DNA of 13,194 nt, taken from positions 1-13,194 of the forward strand of contig CAJWMX010000026.1 of assembly GCA_913043805.1 (NCBI GenBank). The letters are read 5' to 3'. The translations under genes and the position numbers were made by a program. Source of the DNA: an uncultured Acidobacteriota bacterium (GTDB lineage Bacteria; Acidobacteriota; Vicinamibacteria; Vicinamibacterales; UBA8438). A model generated the notes under the pieces. It was not told the DNA's origin. It did no database searches and worked only from the letters and a program-made list of their open reading frames with translations. Positions 6,969 through 13,066 of this stretch are shown here, one piece after another. Every line of letters starts with the position of its first letter. The stretch's first letter is position 1.

Positions 6969-6973
6969 TGAAA

Positions 6974-7738
6974 TCAAAAGATCCCACGCACCATCAAATA
7001 CAACACCGACGGCGCCAGCAGGCAGCCCATACCGGTGTAGAAGGTCGCGGTCATCGCTCCATATGGGACGAGCTTGGGATCGGTGGCGGCCAGGCCCCCC
7101 GCCACGCCGCTCGTCGTGCCCATCAACCCGCCATAGATCAGCGCCGAATGAGGGTTGTCGAGCCCGATCCGGCCGGCCACGAAGGGGGTGCCGATCATGA
7201 CGAGCACCGACTTGGTTAGCCCGGCCGCCACGCTTAGGGCAATCACGTCGCTGCCTGCGCCCAGCGCGGTGCCGGTCACCGGACCGACGATGTAGGTTGC
7301 GGCTCCGGCGCCGATCGTCGTCAGGTCGATCGCATCGGTGTAGCCGAAGGCGAAAGCGACGACCACGCCGATCACGAACGACAGCGCGACCCCGATCACG
7401 ATCGAGAAGGCGCCCATTAGCCCGGCACTCTTCAGCGCCCGGACATCGGCGCCGAAGGCCGTGGCCACGATGGCGAAGTCGCGGAACATCGCGCCGCCCA
7501 TCAACCCGACTCCAGCCAGCAGCGGGAAGTCGGAGAGTCCGCGGCTGCCGCCAGTCGCCACCCCGCCGTACCACGCGAGGACCAGGCCCAGGGTGATCGC
7601 GATGGCCGAGCCGTGCACCTTTCCCCGGGTCAGCTTGTCGGAGATCAGATAGGACACCCAGACCAGGGCGCCGACGAACATGAAGGCGGTGATGAGCCCG
7701 TTGTTCTCCAGGACACGTTGCAGAGTCTCAAGAATCAT
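6974..7738 (-). CDS. madM: Malonate:Na+ symporter subunit MadM
   Basis: 254 aa, the length I recall for MadM. Highly hydrophobic with about eight membrane segments. Family-like features are G-A-L-V-W-V-S-Y-L-I-S-D-K-L-T near residue 23, G-L-M-G-G-A-M-F-R-D-F-A-I-V-A-T-A-F-G near 78, the glycine-rich G-A-G-A-A-T-Y-I-V-G-P-V-T-G-T-A-L-G-A (about 142-160), and I-Y-G-G-L-M-G-T-T-S-G near 200. MadM forms a two-subunit malonate carrier with MadL in the inner membrane. ATG 7738 has GGGAG 7 nt upstream and lies inside the end of madL (11-bp overlap), indicating translational coupling. No malonate decarboxylase or malonyl-CoA synthetase gene is seen in the window, so the substrate rests on family membership. 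Confidence 0.92.
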   Translation of the reverse strand: MILETLQRVLENNGLITAFMFVGALVWVSYLISDKLTRGKVHGSAIAITLGLVLAWYGGVATGGSRGLSDFPLLAGVGLMGGAMFRDFAIVATAFGADVRALKSAGLMGAFSIVIGVALSFVIGVVVAFAFGYTDAIDLTTIGAGAATYIVGPVTGTALGAGSDVIALSVAAGLTKSVLVMIGTPFVAGRIGLDNPHSALIYGGLMGTTSGVAGGLAATDPKLVPYGAMTATFYTGMGCLLAPSVLYLMVRGIF

Positions 7739-8099
7739 CGCGAGACTCCCGGCCGAAGTGCGCCAATACTGGAATCATGGCGAAGCTGGCGGCCACCGCC
7801 GCCACGCCGGCGACAATCGCCATCCACCCGCCGGAGAGCGCTTCGGCGACGTTCTGTCTCGCCGCCATCGCCACGACGATCGGAATATACATAGCGCTCC
7901 AGAATCCGAGCCCCCGCTCGGTGATCGGGCTCAGCGCCGCATCCCTCCCGCCCAGGTTCGATAGCAACAGCAGAAGCAGCATGGCGATGCCGACCCCGCC
8001 GACGTTGGCTTCGACCTGCATCACCTGGCCCAGCAGGTCCCCAACCAGAACCCCGACCAGCATGCAGAACGACAACAGCGCGACCCCGTAGATGACCAC
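7728..8099 (-). CDS. madL: Malonate:Na+ symporter subunit MadL
   Basis: 123 aa membrane protein, close to the usual MadL size, with about four hydrophobic segments. It opens V-V-I-Y-G-V-A-L-L-S-F-C-M-L-V-G and has a G-G-V-G-I-A-M-L-L-L-L-L-L motif and a W-S-A-M-Y-I-P-I-V-V-A-M-A-A-R-Q-N-V segment, both typical of MadL. The start is taken as GTG 8099 with AGGAG five bases upstream; the frame is open further upstream but would run into the divergent matC-like gene. It is the first gene of a madL-madM operon. A promoter is suggested by TTGTCG (plus-strand 8151-8156) and TAACGT (8128-8133), 17 bp apart, reading toward madL. Confidence 0.88.
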   Translation of the reverse strand: MVIYGVALLSFCMLVGVLVGDLLGQVMQVEANVGGVGIAMLLLLLLSNLGGRDAALSPITERGLGFWSAMYIPIVVAMAARQNVAEALSGGWMAIVAGVAAVAASFAMIPVLAHFGRESRDDS

Positions 8100-8127
8100 G
8101 TCCGCTCCTCTCTCGTAACGGGCACAG

Positions 8128-8178
8128 ACGTTATCCCATCCGGCTCGACCCGACAACGATTCCCGCGACCGATATACT
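8128..8178. promoter_or_regulatory. Divergent overlapping promoters for madLM and the matC-like gene
   Basis: On the plus strand CCGACA (8150-8155), a 17-bp spacer and TATACT (8173-8178) form a good sigma70-like promoter. The -10 box ends only 8 nt before ATG 8187 of the carrier gene, so its mRNA should be leaderless or nearly so. On the minus strand TTGTCG (8151-8156) and TAACGT (8128-8133) with a 17-bp spacer point to madL. The two -35 boxes occupy the same bases, so the promoters probably compete or share one regulator. No clear operator dyad is visible. Confidence 0.5.
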
Positions 8179-8186
8179 CCTGCCCG

Positions 8187-9464
8187 ATGGATGTCGCCAC
8201 CCTGTCGCTGGGCGCGCTCCTGGTGGCCATCGTGGTCAGCTGCACCGTGCGGCTCCATGTTGGTTTCCTGGCGATCGCCCTGGCTTGGCTGGTCGGGGTC
8301 TATCTCGACGACATGACGGCCCGCGAGGTCATGTCAGGGTTCCCGACCCGATTGTTCATGACCCTGGCCGGCGTCACGCTGCTGTTCTCGCAGGCGCAGG
8401 CCAACGGCACGCTTGATCTGGTGGCGCATCGCGCGGTTCGACTGTGCGGTGGGAACGTCGGCGTCATGCCGATCATGTTCTACGCGCTGTCGTTCGTGCT
8501 CTCGTCCATTGGGCCCGGCAGCATCGCCTCGACCGCGCTGATGGCGCCGATGGGCATGGCCGTCGCCGGACAGGTGGGGATTCCGGCGTTCTGGATGGCG
8601 ATCATGATCGGCCATGGCGGCAACGCCGCGGCGCTGTCGCCGTTCGCCCCCGCCGGCATCATCGTCAATGGGGTGATGGACGACATCGGCCTCCCCGGGC
8701 ACGAGCTGGCCACCTACCTCCACAACGGCCTGGCGCACACGGTGGTGGTCTTCGGAGCCTATTTCGCGTTCGGGGGGCTCCGACTGCTGGCGCGGCGACA
8801 TGAGGGCGAGTTGCAGGTGCCAGGCTCGGCTGGTGCCGACGGGCCGACCTCCTTCGACCGACGCCACTGGCTGACCATCGGCGTCATCGGGGCCCTGCTG
8901 TCGAGCGTGGTGCTCTTCGATGTCGACGTCGGTCTCGGCGCGTTCGCGTGCGCGATCCTGCTCTCGGTGCTGAAGGCGGGTGACGAGACCGAGGCGGTGT
9001 CGCTGATGCCGTGGCGCGTCATCATGATGGTCTGTGGAATGACGGTGCTGATCTCGGTGCTCGAAGCAACCGGCGGGTTGGCGCTCTTCACCCGTCTCCT
9101 GGCCGACATCTCCACACCCGACACCGTGACCGCCGTCATGGCGTTCACGACCGGGTTCATCTCGATCTACAGCAGCACGTCCGGCGTCGTCCTGCCGGCG
9201 TTTCTCCCCACCGTGCCGGATCTTGCGCAGCAGCTGGGCGGCGTCGAACCGCTCGCCATCGCGTCGGCGATGAACGTCGGCGCGCACATGGTCGACGTGT
9301 CCGCGCTTTCGACCCTCGGCGCGCTGTGCATGGCGGCCGCCCCCAAGCACGAAGACAGTCGCGCCCTCTTCAACAAGCTCATGGCCTGGGGTCTGTCGAT
9401 GGCCGTCGTCGGTAGCGCCATCTGCTGGGTGCTGTTCACCGTCTTCCGGGTCGGATTGCCCTAG
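8187..9464 (+). CDS. MatC-like malonate/dicarboxylate carrier (SLC13/DASS-type permease)
   Basis: 425 aa, with about 11-12 hydrophobic segments. The N-terminal half matches what I know of the MatC N-terminal family: V-G-V-Y-L-D-D-M-T at about 36-44, the F-P-T-R-L-F-M-T-L-A-G-V-T stretch, S-S-I-G-P-G-S-I-A-S-T-A-L-M-A-P-M-G near 110, and the G-H-G-G-N-A-A-A-L-S-P-F-A-P-A-G loop near 144. A Y-S-S-T-S-G-V-V-L-P-A-F-L-P loop in the second half mirrors the substrate loop of such carriers. MatC of rhizobia transports malonate, but family members also take other dicarboxylates. It diverges from madLM with 87 bp between the starts. There is no Shine-Dalgarno, and the -10 box TATACT lies 8 nt before the ATG, so translation is probably leaderless. 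Confidence 0.85.
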   Translation: MDVATLSLGALLVAIVVSCTVRLHVGFLAIALAWLVGVYLDDMTAREVMSGFPTRLFMTLAGVTLLFSQAQANGTLDLVAHRAVRLCGGNVGVMPIMFYALSFVLSSIGPGSIASTALMAPMGMAVAGQVGIPAFWMAIMIGHGGNAAALSPFAPAGIIVNGVMDDIGLPGHELATYLHNGLAHTVVVFGAYFAFGGLRLLARRHEGELQVPGSAGADGPTSFDRRHWLTIGVIGALLSSVVLFDVDVGLGAFACAILLSVLKAGDETEAVSLMPWRVIMMVCGMTVLISVLEATGGLALFTRLLADISTPDTVTAVMAFTTGFISIYSSTSGVVLPAFLPTVPDLAQQLGGVEPLAIASAMNVGAHMVDVSALSTLGALCMAAAPKHEDSRALFNKLMAWGLSMAVVGSAICWVLFTVFRVGLP

Positions 9465-9581
9465 TCCGGATTCCCGGCGGTCCGGTGCAGCCGCTGCCTT
9501 CAGGCGCCGACAACAGAAGAGGACGGACCCGGTCCTCCGCGCGGCGTGCGCGGCCTGGCACGGGTGCCCAGACAACGTCAC

Positions 9582-10109
9582 GTGCACATCCTCATCATCG
9601 GCGGCGAAGAGATCGGCTTTGCGCTGGCCAAGGCGCTGGCCTCCCATCACGAGTTGTCGGTGGTCGATGCCCAGGGGCGGGTTTCGGACCGCTTTGGTCT
9701 TCTCGACGTCGCGTTCCTGACCGGTAGCGGGACCAGTCCGGCCGTGCTCGAACAGGCCGGCGTGGACCAGACCGATCTGTTGATTGCCTGCACCGGGCTC
9801 GTGTTCTTTCTCTTCTATATCCTGACCTTCGCGATGTCGGCGACGGCCGTGATTCTGCTCGGGGCGGACCTGGCGACTGGCGTCAGCGCCACTATGGCCA
9901 CTCTGGGAAACGTCGGGCCCGGTATCGGGATGGTCGGACCGATGCCGGACTTCGGGCACTTGTCACCGCTCAGTAAGCTGGTGTTGACCGCCACCATGTG
10001 GATCGGCCGGCTCGAGGTCCTCACGGTGCTGGCCTTGCTTCGCCTCGAAGTCTGGCGGTCCGCTCATTGGCGAGTCGATCCGCCTCGCTCACCGGTCGGA
10101 CCCGCTTGA
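9582..10109 (+). pseudogene. TrkA-N / TrkH-C in-frame chimera, remnant of potassium uptake genes
   Basis: 175 aa from GTG 9582 (an in-frame GTG at 9546 is possible). Residues 1-70 are the start of the Rossmann RCK-N domain of TrkA: H-I-L-I-I-G-G-E-E-I-G-F-A-L-A, D29 at the end of the second strand, L-T-G-S-G-T-S-P-A-V-L-E-Q-A-G-V and D-L-L-I-A-C-T. From residue 72 on the sequence is the end of the TrkH potassium channel: F-F-L-F-Y-I-L-T-F, the fourth pore signature T-L-G-N-V-G-P-G (107-114), and G-R-L-E-V-L-T-V-L (142-150). The rest of TrkA and most of TrkH are absent, and the junction lies near 9789-9797. This fits a deletion through an adjacent trkA-trkH pair that happened to keep the frame. 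The protein can neither form a full channel nor a full RCK subunit. An assembly collapse is the alternative. Confidence 0.8.
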
Positions 10110-10134
10110 CAGCGATCCCGAAAACGGCGATAAA
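10106..10134 (+). promoter_or_regulatory. Strong sigma70-like promoter for the secreted cysteine protein
   Basis: A perfect TTGACA at 10106-10111, a 17-bp spacer and GATAAA at 10129-10134 precede the gene starting at 10194, giving a leader of about 50 nt. The -35 box contains the stop codon (TGA 10107-10109) of the TrkA-TrkH chimera. Confidence 0.65.
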
Positions 10135-10193
10135 TCCCGGATCGACAGTGACCTACGGCCGATTCAGGCCGTCCGTGTCGCCGTCGGGCCGGA

Positions 10194-10541
10194 ATGACCT
10201 CCATGACACGCCTCGTGGCGCTCGGCGCACTGCTTTCGTTCTTGGCCCCGCCTCTGTACGCCGAAGTGCGCACGGTGACCGGCGAACTGGTGGATGTGAG
10301 CTGCTATACCCGCAATCAGGCAACCGGCAGCGGCCACGCCTCGTGCGCGTTGAAATGCGCCCAGGGCGGCGCCGAGGTGGGTATCCTCACAGACGAGGGT
10401 CTGCTGAGCGTGAGCGGCGCGCTGGTGGGCTCCGAGACGTTGCTCGAGCTGCTGGCGGCATCAGTCGAGGCGACCGGCGACGTGATGGAGAAAGACGGCA
10501 AGCTCTGGATCAACGTCCAGGCGATCGCGCGCACCGAGTAG
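10194..10541 (+). CDS. Small exported cysteine-containing protein, conserved in Acidobacteriota-like genomes
   Basis: 115 aa. It has a signal peptide (T-R-L-V-A-L-G-A-L-L-S-F-L-A-P-P-L-Y-A, cleavage before E-V-R). The mature protein of about 92 residues has a small beta-rich layout: V-T-G-E-L-V-D-V-S-C36, then G-H-A-S-C50-A-L-K-C54, G-I-L-T-D-E-G, and a final D-G-K-L-W-I-N-V-Q-A-I strand. The C-Y-T(13)C-A-L-K-C pattern with a nearby His suggests metal binding or a disulfide, but no function is known to me. I recall very similar short proteins with a 'CA-x-K-C' motif in Acidobacteriota; that is memory, not a search result. The start could also be ATG 10203. A strong promoter lies upstream, and the SixA-like gene follows 14 nt after the stop, so the two are likely cotranscribed. 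Confidence 0.72.
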   Translation: MTSMTRLVALGALLSFLAPPLYAEVRTVTGELVDVSCYTRNQATGSGHASCALKCAQGGAEVGILTDEGLLSVSGALVGSETLLELLAASVEATGDVMEKDGKLWINVQAIARTE

Positions 10542-10555
10542 GTCCCTTCCGCACC

Positions 10556-11008
10556 ATGTTCGTCTACCTCGCGCACCACGGTCAGGCAGTGGGGCCAGAG
10601 GTAGATACCCAGCGACCGCTCTCCTTCCCTGGCCGCGCCCAGGTGGACGCCTTGGCCGCGCTCGCGGCGGGGCGAGCGGTGCGCCCCGACGTCATCTGGC
10701 ATAGCGGAAAGCTGCGAGCCCGTCAGACGGCTGAGGCGTACTGGAGCGCCTGCCATCCGCTCGCCGAGTTCTCGGCGAGTCGCTGGATGCAGCCGGATGA
10801 CCCGCCCCGTCTCGCCGACCTGCTGGCCCACGAGGATCGCGATGTTCTGCTGGCGGGACACATGCCGAACCTGGATCGTCTGCGTCGCGCGTTGCTGGGA
10901 CCGTCCGGTGACACCGCGCCGTTTCCGCCCCACGGCCTGGTCGCCATCGAACGGGTCGAGGAAGGGTGGGCGGAGCGTTGGCGGCTGGCGCCGCGGGAGG
11001 ACGCCTGA
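10556..11008 (+). CDS. SixA-like histidine phosphatase with an altered RHG motif
   Basis: 150 aa, the size of single-domain SixA phosphohistidine phosphatases of the histidine phosphatase superfamily. The N-terminal F-V-Y-L-A-H-H-G-Q-A holds the phospho-acceptor His (H8) and Gly, but the preceding Arg of the RHG signature is His (H7). The other active-site elements are present: S-G-K-L-R-A-R-Q-T-A-E (R54, R56) and the L-A-G-H102-M-P-N-L motif. D-T-Q-R-P-L-S-F-P-G-R near residue 17 matches the typical 'D-x-x-R-P-L-T-x-x-G' of SixA. SixA removes phosphate from phosphohistidine, for example on HPt domains or NPr. ATG 10556 fits the family start; no strong Shine-Dalgarno is seen. It is downstream of the secreted cysteine protein and ends 9 nt short of the convergent decarboxylase. 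Confidence 0.82.
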   Translation: MFVYLAHHGQAVGPEVDTQRPLSFPGRAQVDALAALAAGRAVRPDVIWHSGKLRARQTAEAYWSACHPLAEFSASRWMQPDDPPRLADLLAHEDRDVLLAGHMPNLDRLRRALLGPSGDTAPFPPHGLVAIERVEEGWAERWRLAPREDA

Positions 11009-11017
11009 GCGGCCGGA

Positions 11018-12502
11018 CTACTTCCCGGACCGCAGCCGAGCGAGTTCCCGCCGCAGCACATCCCAGGCGAGCCGCACATGCGTGTCGGTCGTGCGGATGT
11101 GGCCCACCGCGAGCCGCAGCGTGTAGCGGTCCCCGATCGTCGTGTGCGACAGGAACACCTTGCCGGAGCGGTTGACCGCATCGAGCAGTTCCGCGTTGAG
11201 CTCGTCGACGGCCTCGTCGGTCTCCCCGGGCTCGGGGACCGCCCGAAAGCAGACCACCGAGAACGGGATCGGCGCCAGGCGCTCGAACTGCGCGGACGCA
11301 TCGACCCACGACCCGAACAGCCGCGCCAGTCGGATGTGGTCGGCCAGCCGCGTCCGGAGTCCGCTCGCGCCGAAGTGGCGGAGCACCATCCACAGCTTCA
11401 GCGCCCGGAAACGTCGACCCAGCTGGACGCCGGTGTCCATCAGGTTGCGGACCGAGCCCGCTTCCCTGTTCTTCAGGTAGTCCGGAGTCAGGCTGAACGC
11501 GGTGCGCAGCATGTCCATGTCCCGGCAATAGAGCACGCTCAGATCGAACGGCGTGAACAGCCACTTGTGGGGGTTGACCACGAGCGACGTGGCCCGGTCA
11601 CATCCGGCGAGCGTTTCTTCGAAGCCGGGGACCATCGCCGCGGCGCCGGCGTACGCGGCATCGACGTGGAGCCAGAGCCCCTCACGCTCGCAGAGTTCGG
11701 CGATAGCGGGGACCGGGTCCACGCTGGTCATCGCCGTGGTGCCGACCGTCGCCACTACCGCCATCGGCGTCATTTCACTGGCTCGGTCTTCGTTGACGGC
11801 CGCTTGCAGCGCGTCCAGGCGCATGCGGTGACTCTGGTCGGTGTCGACCCGCTTCAGGTTGTCGTGGCCCAGCCCAAGCATGATCAGCGCTTTGTCGACC
11901 GATGAATGCGCGTGCTGAGAGCAATACACCCGGAACGGGCCGAGCGAGGGCCGACCAGCCAATCCGGCGCTCCGGCTGTCGGGCGCGACACGTTGTCGGG
12001 CGGCGGCCAGCGCGTGCAGCGTCGAGATCGATGCGGTGTCGTAGATCACACCCTCGACCGGCGCCAGTCCTAGCAGCTGACGGAGCCAGTCGAGCACGAC
12101 CTCCTCGAGCTCGGTCAGCGCCGGTGAGGTGCGCCAGAGCATCCCCTGGGCGTTGAGGGCCGCGCTCAGGAAATCGGCGAGGATCCCCGGACCGCTTCCG
12201 GTAATGGCGAAGTAGGCGAAGAAGCCCGGGTGGTTCCAGTGGGTGACGCCCGGCAGAATGATGCGGTCAACGTCCTCTAGGATCTGATCGAAGCCCTCGC
12301 CGGTGTCGGGCGCGGCCGGGGGCAGCGCCTGTCGCACCTCACCGGGACGGTTCCGCGATAGGACGGGGTGGCGGTCGGAAGACTCGAGATAGTTGCCGAT
12401 CCACTCGACCAGTCGGTGACCGGTCTCCCGGAACACGTCCGGGTCCATCTCTCCGAGCGGCGGCGCCCCTCGTCCGAACGCCGGCGAGTCGTCGTCACTC
12501 AT
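11018..12502 (-). CDS. PLP-dependent group II decarboxylase (aromatic-L-amino-acid decarboxylase type)
   Basis: 494 aa, the normal length for the family. Recognised by H-W-N-H-P-G-F-F-A-Y-F (88-98, substrate entry region), the S-Q-H-A-H199-S-S-V-D-K-A segment whose His stacks on the cofactor, H-V-D281-A-A-Y-A-G (Asp contacts the PLP ring nitrogen) and N-P-H-K313-W-L-F with the Schiff-base lysine. C-terminal elements (F-R-A-L-K-L-W-M-V-L-R-H-F-G near 370 and L-R-L-A-V-G-H-I-R-T-T near the end) also agree. The enzyme decarboxylates an amino acid, likely aromatic (Tyr, Trp, Dopa or Phe), in the cytoplasm; the exact substrate cannot be read from the sequence. A -10 box TACAAT (plus-strand 12530-12535) lies 28 nt before the ATG. 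It diverges from the OsmC gene and has no obvious pathway partner here. Confidence 0.92.
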   Translation of the reverse strand: MSDDDSPAFGRGAPPLGEMDPDVFRETGHRLVEWIGNYLESSDRHPVLSRNRPGEVRQALPPAAPDTGEGFDQILEDVDRIILPGVTHWNHPGFFAYFAITGSGPGILADFLSAALNAQGMLWRTSPALTELEEVVLDWLRQLLGLAPVEGVIYDTASISTLHALAAARQRVAPDSRSAGLAGRPSLGPFRVYCSQHAHSSVDKALIMLGLGHDNLKRVDTDQSHRMRLDALQAAVNEDRASEMTPMAVVATVGTTAMTSVDPVPAIAELCEREGLWLHVDAAYAGAAAMVPGFEETLAGCDRATSLVVNPHKWLFTPFDLSVLYCRDMDMLRTAFSLTPDYLKNREAGSVRNLMDTGVQLGRRFRALKLWMVLRHFGASGLRTRLADHIRLARLFGSWVDASAQFERLAPIPFSVVCFRAVPEPGETDEAVDELNAELLDAVNRSGKVFLSHTTIGDRYTLRLAVGHIRTTDTHVRLAWDVLRRELARLRSGK

Positions 12503-12510
12503 GGCTCAGT

Positions 12511-12539
12511 TTGGTGGTAGGGGCCGAAGATTGTAGCAT
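12511..12539. promoter_or_regulatory. Overlapping divergent -10 elements for the decarboxylase and osmC-like genes
   Basis: On the plus strand TTGGTG (12511-12516), a 17-bp spacer and TAGCAT (12534-12539) read toward the OsmC-family gene. On the minus strand TACAAT (12530-12535) reads toward the decarboxylase, though its -35 box is poor. The two -10 boxes overlap by two bases, so only one promoter could be open at a time. Confidence 0.4.
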
Positions 12540-12598
12540 CGGGCTCGCACGGGGGCGGTCGGGGTCGTCGGGTGAGCAAGCCCTCGGGAGGAGGCAAA

Positions 12599-13066
12599 GT
12601 GGCGGATGTAGTGCATACGAGCCGGCTTCGGCTCGAACGGATCAAGGGCCCGCTGCGGCACGCCTATCTGGAGGGCTTCGAAGAGCCGATCCGGTTCGGC
12701 GTGCATGGGGGCATCAAGGCGTTCTATGGGGTCGAGCCTGACGAGGATGTGCCGGCCACGCTCGACCACATGGTCGGCGCCGTCGGCGGTTGACTGCTCG
12801 GCACCCTTGCCCGCGCACTGGAAGTGCGCAAGATACCGGCACCGCGCGAGAACCTGCAGGCCACCGTCGAAGGCGACATCGAGGCCATCGACGGCGTGCT
12901 TCGGATCACCCGCATTCGGGTTCGTTATCAGATCACCATTCCCGCCGGCACCCGGGAGCGCGCCGAGCGCGCGGTGGCGACCCACGCCACCAAGTGTCCG
13001 GCCGCCAATAGCGTGGCCGGTTGTATCGATCTGGATATCGCGGCCGAATACACCGAGGAGAGCTGA
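12599..13066 (+). CDS. OsmC-family peroxiredoxin-like protein, probable selenoprotein (in-frame TGA at codon 65)
   Basis: 155 aa if TGA 12791-12793 is read as selenocysteine. The start is GTG 12599, with GGAGGAGG at 12587-12594 just upstream; an in-frame GTG at 12572 is weaker. OsmC/Ohr proteins reduce peroxides with a peroxidatic Cys in a G-G-C or A-G-C motif at the start of the central helix, and a second Cys near the C-terminus. Here the frame reads H-M-V-G-A-V-G-G, then TGA, then L-L-G-T-L-A-R-A-L-E, so TGA sits exactly at the peroxidatic position. The second Cys is kept (A-T-K-C133-P-A-A-N-S-V). The frame stays open and family-like for 90 codons beyond the TGA (V-E-G-D-I-E-A-I-D-G-V-L-R-I-T-R-I-R-V-R-Y). 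A hairpin of bSECIS type follows. OsmC-like selenoproteins have been reported from marine metagenomes. The alternative is a nonsense mutation. No sel genes are visible in the window. Confidence 0.82.
12806..12832 (+). promoter_or_regulatory. Candidate bacterial SECIS hairpin
   Basis: Downstream of the in-frame TGA, GCGCACT (12813-12819) pairs perfectly with AGTGCGC (12823-12829) around a GGA loop, and CTT (12806-12808) can pair with AAG (12830-12832) below a one-sided bulge. The loop begins 26 nt after the TGA, within the spacing expected for bSECIS elements, and has G at the start of the loop, as the bacterial consensus asks. If the terminal U-A pair opens, the loop becomes five bases, UGGAA. 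The hairpin lies inside the coding sequence, as bacterial SECIS elements do. Confidence 0.7.

Larger units (their letters stand above)
6664..6973. other. Gene-free, hairpin-rich region between convergent modC and madM
   Basis: About 310 bases without a credible gene, between two genes that end toward each other. It is packed with inverted repeats in series: CGGCGGG/CCCGCCG (6690-6696/6704-6710), GGCAGGCT/AGCCTGCC (6736-6743/6755-6762), AAACCT/AGGTTT (6777-6782/6791-6796), GCCAACGC/GCGTTGGC (6804-6811/6824-6831), a perfect 15-bp stem (6830-6844/6857-6871), GCAGTTCCG/CGGAACTGC (6895-6903/6915-6923), a perfect 11-bp stem (6926-6936/6940-6950) and TGGGGC/GCCCCA (6954-6959/6963-6968). Some arms can pair with alternative partners, e.g. 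GCCAA at 6804-6808 with TTGGC at 6795-6799. No U-tract of normal length follows any stem. It may be a bidirectional terminator zone, a REP-like element cluster or a structured RNA; I recognise no known family. Confidence 0.6.

Noticed and set aside
6664..6973. Molybdenum cofactor riboswitch
   Set aside because: It lies downstream of modC and upstream of no plus-strand molybdenum gene, and I see no match to the known Moco RNA layout.
8334..9959. Long minus-strand open frame of about 540 codons opposite the MatC-like gene
   Set aside because: It is rich in H, R, D, Q and E with no family features and lies antisense to a clear membrane carrier; long antisense frames are common in GC-rich DNA.
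12791..12793. TGA as an ordinary stop giving a 64-residue protein plus a separate downstream gene
   Set aside because: The downstream piece has no start with a ribosome binding site, continues the same frame, and the halves together make one OsmC domain; the stop view remains possible only as a nonsense mutation.
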